In this document: one piece after another, positions 6,329 through 15,500 of the stretch | How positions within the stretch are numbered: position 1 is the first letter of the stretch | Layout: each line of letters begins with the position of its first letter | Origin: 20CM-2-65-7 sp035943355 | GTDB taxonomy: Bacteria; Gemmatimonadota; Gemmatimonadetes; Gemmatimonadales; GWC2-71-9 | DNA length: 16,533 bases | Direction of reading: 5' to 3' | Assembly (NCBI GenBank): GCA_035943355.1 | Contig: DASZCG010000284.1 | Coordinates: forward strand, 1 to 16,533 | The notes under the pieces: generated by a model | What the model saw: only the letters and a program-made list of their open reading frames with translations | The model's database searches: none | What the model was told of the DNA's origin: nothing | Made by a program: the position numbers and the translations under genes

Positions 6329-8800
6329 CTAACTCAGTCGCGGCGTCGTCATGTCGAGAACGTCGCGCACCTTGCGTGCCAGCACATCCGGCGTGAACGG
6401 CTTTTGCAGGAACGCCGCACCGAGTTCCAGCAAGCCATGCTGGCGAATGGCCTCCCCGGTGTAACCGGACACGAACAGCACCTTGATGTCACGCCGCTGC
6501 GCGGCGAGTCGGAGCGCCAGCTCGCGTCCATTGACGCCGGGCATAACGACGTCGGTCAACAGCAGGTCGATTCGCTTCAGGTACCGATCCGCAAGCTGGG
6601 CCGCCGCACTGCCATTCTCGGCGGCGAGCACCGTGTATCCCCGTGCTTCCAGGATGCGGGTGGTGAGCGCGCGCACCTCTGCTTGGTCCTCGACGACGAG
6701 TACCGTTTCCGAGCCCACGGCGAGCGTTGCCAGAGATGGGGTGACTGCTTGAGGCGCACCGGCGACTCGAGGCAAATAGATCTTGAACGTCGCCCCCTGC
6801 CCGAGCTCGCTGTAAGCCCAGATGTAGCCGCTGCTCTGCTTCACGATGCTGTACACCGTGGCCAGGCCAAGCCCTGTGCCGTGGCCCGGTTCCTTGGTCG
6901 TGAAGAAGGGCTCGAACAGCCGTGCCTTCGTCGCGGCATCCATGCCCGCGCCGGTATCATGTACCGCAAGCAGCACGTACGAACCGGGCTGCGTCAGTGC
7001 ACTGGCTTCCAACTGGCGCGGGTCGAGCTCGACGTCGGCCGTCTCGATCGTCACTCGACCGCCTTTCGGCATGGCATCACGGGCGTTCACGACCAGGTTT
7101 ACGATGGCCTGCTGGAGTTGCCCCTGATCGGCCAGCACCGTTCCCAATTCCGCCGCGAGCTTCGTGTGCACCTCGACGTCTTCGCCAATCAGCCGCCCTA
7201 ACATGCGCTCCAGGTCTCGGACGACGGCGTTCAGATCGAGCAGCCGCGGCTCGAGCACCTGTTGACGACTGAACACGAGGAGTTGTCGCGTGAGGCCGGC
7301 GGCTCGCTTCGCGGCCTTCTCGATTTCGTGAACGTCGAGCTGCATTTGAGGGGCCAGGTGGCGGTCTTCCAGCAGCAGGCCCGTGGTTCCCAGAATCGCC
7401 GTGAGCAGGTTGTTGAAGTCATGGGCGATACCACCGGCGAGGCGACCTACCGCTTCCATCTTTTGGGCTTGACGATACTGGACCTCGAGGCGTCGCATCT
7501 CGGTCAGGTCGGCGGCGATGAGCATCATGCCCGACACACGTCCCGGAGCATCGAGCAGCGGAGCGCCGGCGACGCTGACTGTGACCGGCGTTCCATCCTT
7601 CCTCGTGGCGCCGATCTCTATGCCCCGCACCGTCTCCCCGCGGAACACGCGCTCGCGAATCCCGTATCTGCTCTCCATATCCTGCGTGATCCTGGCCAGG
7701 GGGCTGCCGATCAATTCATCCGCCCTCCAGCCGTACAAAGTTTCGGCCGCGGGATTCCAACTCTGTACGGCCCCGGCCGCGTCGACGGTGTAGATCGCCA
7801 GCGGCGAGCTGTTGATCACTGCCTGCAGGTGCCCATGCGCCTCCCGCAGGGCATTTTCCGCCCTGACGCGCCGCGCGACCGCCGGACTCAGCAGCAGTCC
7901 GCTGATCGCGAGCACGCCGACGTAAATCATGAGCGCGACGTTGGTGTTCGGTAAGCTCTGCATCACGAACGGACCACCGCCTCGGACGGTGTAGGCGACC
8001 GCGAGTAACGCGACGGTGAGAGTCAGCACCGAGGCGCCGCGTGGTCCGAATCGCAGCGCAGCACCCATGACGAACGGGAACAGCAGGTACGGGTATTGAG
8101 CCGGCTCGAGGAACGAAGGCGGAACGAAATTGCCGAAGACCACGGTGGTTGCCAGCACGGCGCCGAGCACCAGAAGGAGCAGCTTCATGATCTCGGGGCG
8201 TGCGATCGGTGATCGGAAAACACCGCGCCAAGTGAGCAGGGCCGGTGCGACCACCAACGCACCGAGATAGTCACCCGACCACCACAGGCCCAACGCCGCA
8301 GGGAGATTGTTTGCAGGTATGACATGCGCGAGCCAAAGAGCCGTGACACCCGCGGCGGCGCTCGCGAGCGCACCAACGGGCGCTGCGTTCAGCACCAACG
8401 TCAGGATACCGGCCAGCTCATCCAACGCCACTCGCGATCCGGCTCGACGCCGCAGCAGATATGCGCCGAGCGTCGCTTCCGCCGCGTTGCCGCACGCGAT
8501 GCCCGCGGCAGCGAGTATGGGAATGTTGGTCGTCGCGTTCGCGAGGAATGCTCCGACAAGCACAGCCGGCCAAAAGCGCAGCCCGAGAATGGTCAAGGCG
8601 CCGATGGCGAGCCCGGTGGGAGGCCACACCGGCGAGATCGACGCTCCGATCGTCGCGTACCGCAGCCCCAGCCGGGCGACAAGGAAATAGACGGCCGCGA
8701 GGGCCGCCACGCGCCATAGCCAGGAAAAGCCGTTGAACTGCTCGCCCAAGGAACGCACGAGCGACCTCACCGTGCTCCGGGGCTGCGTCTCGACGGCCAT
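6329..8800 (-). CDS. Hybrid sensor histidine kinase (MASE1-PAS-HisKA-HATPase-REC)
   Basis: The product has 823 residues. Residues about 30-310 are a multi-helix membrane sensor of the MASE1 type, with the signature GASISPVWPPTGLAIGAL. Residues about 321-430 are a PAS domain (INSSPLAIYTVDAAGAVQSW ... ETLYGW). The dimerisation and phosphoacceptor helix carries LAGGIAHDFNNLL with His460. The ATPase domain has an N-box NLVVNARDA (Asn568, Asn572), a G1 box DTGAGM (Asp615), an F-box FEPFFTTK and a G2 box GHGTGLGLA (639-647). A C-terminal receiver runs from about 699 to 816, with acidic Glu704 and Asp705, acceptor Asp750 in LLLTDVVMPG and Lys800 in QKPF. All key residues are present, so it should be active. 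The membrane sensor signal is unknown; the receiver implies a phosphorelay or self-control. No separate response regulator or phosphotransfer gene is nearby. GGAG four nt before the ATG is a closely spaced ribosome site. Confidence 0.95.
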   Translation of the reverse strand: MAVETQPRSTVRSLVRSLGEQFNGFSWLWRVAALAAVYFLVARLGLRYATIGASISPVWPPTGLAIGALTILGLRFWPAVLVGAFLANATTNIPILAAAGIACGNAAEATLGAYLLRRRAGSRVALDELAGILTLVLNAAPVGALASAAAGVTALWLAHVIPANNLPAALGLWWSGDYLGALVVAPALLTWRGVFRSPIARPEIMKLLLLVLGAVLATTVVFGNFVPPSFLEPAQYPYLLFPFVMGAALRFGPRGASVLTLTVALLAVAYTVRGGGPFVMQSLPNTNVALMIYVGVLAISGLLLSPAVARRVRAENALREAHGHLQAVINSSPLAIYTVDAAGAVQSWNPAAETLYGWRADELIGSPLARITQDMESRYGIRERVFRGETVRGIEIGATRKDGTPVTVSVAGAPLLDAPGRVSGMMLIAADLTEMRRLEVQYRQAQKMEAVGRLAGGIAHDFNNLLTAILGTTGLLLEDRHLAPQMQLDVHEIEKAAKRAAGLTRQLLVFSRQQVLEPRLLDLNAVVRDLERMLGRLIGEDVEVHTKLAAELGTVLADQGQLQQAIVNLVVNARDAMPKGGRVTIETADVELDPRQLEASALTQPGSYVLLAVHDTGAGMDAATKARLFEPFFTTKEPGHGTGLGLATVYSIVKQSSGYIWAYSELGQGATFKIYLPRVAGAPQAVTPSLATLAVGSETVLVVEDQAEVRALTTRILEARGYTVLAAENGSAAAQLADRYLKRIDLLLTDVVMPGVNGRELALRLAAQRRDIKVLFVSGYTGEAIRQHGLLELGAAFLQKPFTPDVLARKVRDVLDMTTPRLS

Positions 8801-8824
8801 AGTACTCCGGTTGCGGTTCCCGCC

Positions 8825-8852
8825 ATGTTAGAGGGAAACTGGCGTAATGCAA
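8825..8852 (-). promoter_or_regulatory. Candidate sigma70-type promoter of the hybrid kinase
   Basis: On the minus strand TTGCAT (8852-8847) is followed after 16 nt by TAACAT (8830-8825). This would place transcription start around 8818 and leave a leader of about 18 nt before the ATG at 8800. Both boxes match consensus only partly, and the promoter preferences of this organism are unknown. Confidence 0.3.
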
Positions 8853-8982
8853 CTGGGACTCTTGGCTGTCGTGCTAACGATATCGTACTCAAGGAACTGC
8901 TGCGGTACGCGCTCCGGATGATCGGGCGGTAGCCACGGCTCCGGCGCGACGGGTTGTCTTTGTGGGAGTGATCACGCGGGAG

Positions 8983-9054
<72 letters not shown>

Positions 9055-9548
9055 CGATTATGCAGGGCTTGAACTTAGCGGCTCGGAGTCTGCTGGAGAA
9101 CCCTCGGACTGTGTCGCAACCGTGCCATTGAAGCGCTTGGCCACGCAGCGGCGAGAACGGCGTCGTTGACAGAGGTCGAACATGGCCCGCGTCTACGATC
9201 GGCACAGGACCACTGTCGTGCCCTCGTCCTCCCCCGCTGTGCGGAAGTCCCGCGCGACGATTCGTCGCAGGTCGTACGCGGCCTCGATGACGAGTTCCTG
9301 CCTGAGGACACCCCCGTAGCGCGCGAACGCGACGCGAGTCGCGCCGCATGTCGAGGGGTCCCGCGAGCAGACGCCCTAGCTCTATGGGACTAGTCTGCGG
9401 GTCAGCGAAGGTGTAACACATCCGCCACGCCGGTTGAGTACCGTCATGGAGTGCGTCGAATTCTCAGCGTAACTCGCAGTCCGGGAACACGATACGCCGA
9501 GCGACGGGACCGACAACTGGCTTGCAGCTTGCACTTGCACGCCAGCCC
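9055..9548. other. Gene-poor stretch between tRNA-Cys and the giant Ig-repeat gene
   Basis: These 494 bases hold no gene that I can support firmly. They must contain the promoters of the leftward tRNA and, probably, of the rightward giant gene, but I see no convincing boxes for either. A short TTGCA-containing tandem (cttgcagcttgcacttgcac, 9521-9540) lies just before the giant gene. The part at 9058-9421 contains broken minus-strand reading frames described separately. Confidence 0.5.
9058..9421 (-). pseudogene. Possible decayed small gene next to tRNA-Cys
   Basis: On the minus strand an ATG at 9421 opens MCYTFADPQTSPIELGRLLA and continues as unconvincing Arg-rich sequence. In the neighbouring frame, 9375-9193 reads with protein-like composition (GGVLRQELVIEAAYDLRRIV, then ARDFRTAGEDEGTTVVLC) but has no start codon. 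That frame stops with TAG at 9195-9193 and, in the same frame after the stop, reopens from an ATG at 9177 to a TAA at 9060-9058. One frame switch near 9330 plus one in-frame stop would join these pieces into one small protein. That is what a degraded gene looks like, but chance open frames in high-GC DNA are an equal possibility. I recognise no family. Confidence 0.2.
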
Positions 9549-12500
9549 ATGGCTTGGGTCCCCAACACGCGCATCCGTCGTCTGTTATTGCTCTTGTCAG
9601 TGACAGGCGGTTCTGTCTCACTGGTGACTTGCCGTGTCGACAAGCTGTTACAGCCCCCAGACGGCGGGATTCTCCAAGTCACTCCCACGCGGCTGGACGA
9701 CTCGGCCGCCGTCGGCAGCTTGGGCGCTCGGGTCATGAGTTTGCAAATCTCGAACGGAGCTTCGGGTGCGTTGGGCTGGACGGCGGCGGCCTCGCGAGCG
9801 AGCCCGTGGGTCCGGCTGTCGGCGCAAAGCGGAAACGCCCCGGGGGTGCTCGCAGTGAGCGCCGACCCGACGGGACTCGGGGTAGGCGTCTATCGCGATA
9901 CGATCGTCGTGGCAGCGCTGACGGGTGGTGGCGAAGCCCGCATTCCGGTTCAGTTCACTGTCCACCCGTGTGTCATCCAGGCGTTGACGATCGACTCCGA
10001 GCTGTTCGGCTCGCTCGGAAGCCTCGACTGCGCGGCACCACACCGCGACTCCACCTTCGCTGACTTGTTCCGCTTCTTGGGATCGGCGGGCGACAGCGTA
10101 TCGATCGAGCTGGCGTCGGACAAGTTCGCCCCCTATCTCATTCTCGATACGACCGCGACGCCCCCAGCCGCTGCCGGAGTTCCGCTCCTCGAGCGGAGCG
10201 GCTGCGCAGGCCTGCCCGGTACGACCTGCTTGCGCTATCAGCTCCTGCCCCGCAGCGGGGCATTCGTCCTCGAAGCAGCGACCGTCGCGCGCTACGACTC
10301 GGGAAGTTACACGTTACGGTTGTTCCGCCCGCGCGCGCCGCATGCGCCCGCATCCCTCGAACAGTTGCGTGCCGACTCAGTGACCGCCGTGGCGACCGGC
10401 GGTGTGAGCGCTGAACCCGCTGTCGTCCTCCGTGGCGTGGTGAGCGATCCCGACGCCGGCGACTCGCTGCGGCTGGAAGTGGAATTGCGTCCCGTCGGCG
10501 AGGCGTTCACTGGCGCCGCGACCGTCGTCGGCGCGCCGGTCGCGGCCAACGAAAAGGCTCTGGTGCGCGTCGCGGGCCTGACCGACAACACCGGGTATCA
10601 CTGGCGGGCTCGCACGCTGGACCAGACCGGCCGCGTGGGCGCGTGGACCAGCTTCGGAGCTAATGCGGAGGTGGACCCCGACTTCCTGGTGGCTGTGCCC
10701 GACCCGCCCGCCGCTCCCGCGGGGCTCGGGCAGTTCAAGAGCGACGCCGTGACAGCAATCGCCGTCGGTGGGCCGACCGACGAAGCGACAGTGGTGTTCA
10801 AGGGCACGGTGTTCGATCCGGATCCAGGAGATTCAGTGCGGCTCGAGGTCGAAGTCCGGCCCTTGGGCACGGCATTCACGGGTGAACCAACGGCGTCGAG
10901 CCTGCTTGGGACGAGTGTAAGCATCGCCGCCGTGACCGTGGTGGGATTGGCCGATCAGACCGATTACCACTGGCAGGCGCGCGCCGTCGATCGGGGTGGG
11001 CACGCCGGGACCTGGAGCTCATACGGCGGCAACACCGAGGCCGAGGCTGACTTCCGCACCGCCGTCGCCCACGCGCCCGCCGCGCCCGAGAGCCTGACGC
11101 AGCTTCGCATCGACGGCGCCACTGTGATTGGCGCGGGCGACACGATTCCCGAACGGTCGCTCTACTTCCGCGCGCGGCTCACCGATCCGGATCCTGGCGA
11201 CCAGCTCCGCCTCGAGGTGGAGCTGAAACCGGTGGGCGTCGATTTCACGAACATCGCGAGCGGCTCGAGCGTACCGGTGACGAGCGGTAGCACGACGACC
11301 GTCGCGCTCACCGGCCTGGCGGACAACACGTTCTATCACTGGCAGGCTCGGGCGGTTGATCAGACCGGGCGCGCTGGTCCGTGGACGGCATTCGGCGAGA
11401 ATCTCGAGACCAGTCCCGACTTCTACATCCGCGTCCCGCCGACCCTGCTCGTCTTCACCGTCCAGCCCACCAACGTGGTTTCGAATGGCGCCATCGCGCC
11501 CGCCGTCAGGGTCAGCGCGCAGGACGGTAACGGTGCGACCCTCACGAGCTTTGCGGGCCAGGTCACGATCTCGCTCGGCTCGGGCCCGACGGGCGCGGTC
11601 CTCTCCGGCACGACGGCGGTGGCGGCCGCAGCCGGCGTGGCCACGTTCAGCGATCTCCGGATCAATCGCTCCGGCTCGGGCTACACGCTCGTCGCGACGT
11701 CGCCAGGCCTCGCCCCGGTCACGAGCTCCAGCTTTGTCGTGACTGCGAGCCCTGCGGCGAAGCTGACCATCACGACCCCGCCCGGCACCACGGCGCAGAA
11801 CGGCGTCCCGCTATCGCCACAGCCCGTGGTCCAGATCCAGGACGCCGATGGCAACAACGTGAGCCAGGGCGGAACGGTGATCACGGCGGCGATCGCTTCA
11901 GGGGACGGCACGCTGGGCGGAACGCTCACCCTCAACACCAACTCCTCCGGTGTCGCGTCGTTCACCGATCTCAAGATCACCGGAGTGGTGGGCACCCGCA
12001 CGCTGCGATTCACCAGCCCCGGCTTGACGGACGTCACGTCGAGCGCCATCAACCTTACAGCCGGGCCCGCGAGCACGGTGGACGTCAACGCCGGTAACGG
12101 GCAGTCGGCGGCAGCCGGAACCGCGGTGGCCGTCGCGCCCTCAGTGATCGTGCGTGACGCGAGCGGCAATCCGGTGAGCGGCGTGGCGGTGACGTTCGTG
12201 ACCCCGGGTACGTCGAACGGTTCCGTCACAGGCGGGTCTCAGACGACCAACGCCGCCGGCGTCGCCCAGGTCGGCGCGTGGACGCTCGGCACCGTCGCCG
12301 GGACTGACTCGCTCCAGGCCACCACGTCGCCGGTGCTCAGCGGAAGCCCGGTGTATTTCACGGCGACGGTCACACCGGGACCGCCCGCCACCATTACGAA
12401 GTTCTCCGGGGACAATCTCACCGGACAGGTCAGCACCGCGCTCCAGACGCCGCACGTCGTCCTGATCGCCGACGCGCACGGCAATCCCGTGCCGGGGGTC

Positions 12501-15500
12501 TCGATCACCTGGGCCGCGGCGACGGGGGGTGGCTCGGTGCAGCCTCTGGTGGCGACCACCGACCGCAACGGTCTGGCCAGCACCGTGCGGACGCTGGGGC
12601 CGGGCGCCGGGACACAGACGACCACCGCGACGGCCACGCTCGCCGGCGGGTCGAGCACGGTGACGTTCAACGTCAACGCGACGGTGGGTGGCGCTACTCA
12701 GATGACCATCGAATCGGGTGACGCCCAGGTCGACACGGTCGGCCAAACGCTGCCCGTGGCACTCGCGGTACGTGTGACCGACGAGTTCAACAATCCCGTG
12801 GTGGGCGTGCCGATCGGCTGGACGGTGACCGACGGCGGTGGGACGGTGAACCCGCCGAGCTCGACCACCAACGCCAGCGGCATCGCTACCACGAGCTGGA
12901 CGCTGGGAACGGTGATGACGCCGACTGACAGTACGCAACTGGTGCAGGCGACGGGCACCGGCTTCCCGCTCACGTTCACCGCCTTCACGGTGCCCGGGCC
13001 GGTGAATAGGAACCAGACATCGGTGGTGGCCTCCCCAGGCACAATTACCGCGTCGACCGGAAGTAGTACCAGCACTATCACGGTCACCGTGCGCGACCAG
13101 TACGGCAACGTGATCAAGGGGAAGACGGCTACGCTCACTGCCAGCGGCACCGCGAACACCCTGACTCAGCCGACGACCCCGACGGACGTCAACGGAGTCA
13201 CTACGGGAACGTTGCGCTCGACCAAGGCCGAGGCGAAGACGGTGTCGGCGCGCGTGAACACGGTGCTCATGGCGCAGACGGCGGTCGTGACGGTCACGCC
13301 CGCGGCGGTATCGCCCGTTCTCTCTACGGTGACCGCGACCTCCCCGATAACGGCGGGGGCGGGGGTCTCCACCATCACCGCGACGGCGCTGGACGAGTTC
13401 AGCAATCCGATTCCAGGGGCCACCGTGGTGCTCGCCGCGACGGGGACCGGGAATACGTTGACGCAGCCCGCGGCGCCGACCAACGCGAGCGGGGCGGCGA
13501 CAGGCACGCTGAGCTCGACGGTGGCCGAGTCCAAGACCGTGTCGGCCAGGATCAACGACGTCGCGATCTCCCAGACTGCCACCGTGGCCGTGACGTCCGG
13601 AGGCGCGACGAAGCTCGTGCTCGTGACTGAGCCGGCGGCCGTGGCGCAGAGTGGCGTGCCGCTCGCGACGCAGCCCGTAGTGCGGTTGCGGGATGCGCAG
13701 GACAACGATGTGAGCGAGGGAGGCGTCGTCGTGATGGCGGCGGTCGTGACTGGCCCGACGGGCGCGACCTTGACCATGGCGACTGCGACCACCGATCTCA
13801 ACGGCGTCGCGAGCTTCAGCGCGCTGGCGATCAACGGTCTCACCGGGATCTACACCCTCTCTCTTGGGGCGGGCAGCCTGACCCCCGCGATTACGGCGCC
13901 GATTGCGCTCACGGCCGGCCCGGCCGCCAAGCTCGCGATCGCCACGCAGCCGCCTGCCAGCGCGCAGAACGCCATCCTCTTCGCGCAACAGCCTACGGTC
14001 CAGCTCCAGGACGCGGCGGGGAATCCGGTCAGCCAGAGCGGCACGCCGGTGGCCGCGGTGATCGCTTCGGGAGGCGGCGTGCTGGGGGGGACGCTCTCGG
14101 TAGCTACCGATGCAGGAGGTCTCGCCACCTTCACGAACCTGACGATCACCGGTGTCGTCGGGCCCCGCACCCTGGGCTTCAGCGCCCCGGCGCTCGCGGG
14201 CGCCACGTCCGGCACTGTGAGCTTGGTCGCCGGCGTCCCAACGCAGATCGCGGTGAACGGGGGCAACCATCAGGCAGCGATGGTGCAGACCACCGTTGCC
14301 GTGCCGCCCTCCGTAATCGTGCGCGACTTGAGCGGCAACCCGGTGGGTGCCGTGCCTGTGACGTTCGCAGTTACGGGTACGTCGAACGGCTCTCGCACGG
14401 GTGGCTCGCAAACAACCAACGCGAGCGGGATCGCGCAGGTGGATAGCTGGACGCTCAGTGCGGTCGCCAAGCCCGACACGATGACGGCGACGTCGGACGG
14501 GTTGAGCGGCAGCCCGGTGACGTTTGTCGACACCGCCCGCGTCGGCGCGGCCACGAGCCTCGTGAAGTTCTCCGGCGACAATCTGAGCGGGGAGGTCGGG
14601 ACGACACTCGCCACGCCGCACGATGTCCTGATTACGGACGTCAATGGCAATCCCGTGGGCGGCGTGACAGTCACGTGGGCGGCGGCAGTGGGCGGGGGAT
14701 CGGTCACCCCGGCCACCTCCGTGACCAATGCCGCCGGTCACGCCACGACGGTCCGGACCCTCGGGCTGAACTCGGGCGTGCAGACGACCACGGCTACTTC
14801 GACGCTCGCCGGTGGGCCGACCACCGTGACGTTCAGCGTGAACGCCACCGTGGGCGGCGCCACTCAGATGACCATTGAGGCCGGCAACAACCAGGTCGAT
14901 ACCGTTGGCCAGACGCTCCCGGTGCCGTTGTCGGTGCGAGTGGCCGATCAGTTCAACAACCCGGTCCAAGGCGTGGTGATCAGCTGGGCCGTGCTCGACG
15001 GCAACGGATCGGTGGGGCCGCTGTCTTCGACCACGAACGCGAGCGGCATCGCTACCACGAGCTGGACGCTGGGCACGATCACGACACCCACCGACAGCAT
15101 CCAGCTGGTGCAGGCGACCGGCGTCGGGTCGCCGCTCACGTTCACGGCGTTCACGGTGCCCGGGCCGGTGAATGGGACCCAGACATCGGTGGTGGCCTCC
15201 CCGGGCACGATTACCGCGTCGACCGGAAGTAGTACCAGCACTATCACGGTCACGGTGCGCGACCAGTACGGCAACGTGATCAAGGGGAAGACGGTTACGC
15301 TCACTGCCAGCGGCACCGCGAACACCCTGACTCAGCCGACGACCCCGACGGACGTCAACGGAGTCACTACGGGAACGTTGAGCTCGACCAAGGCCGAGCC
15401 AAAGACCGTGTCGGCGTTAGCCACAGCGGTACCCATCAGTCAGACAGCGAGCGTGACGGTGGCACCTGCGCCGGTGTCCACGTCGCGTTCGACGATTACC

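Noticed and set aside
12141..14969. Very long open frame of 942 codons on the minus strand inside the giant Ig gene
   Set aside because: It is a composition shadow. The plus strand codes recognisable repeated Ig modules throughout, while the antisense product is Arg/His/Gly-rich and has no domain I can recognise.
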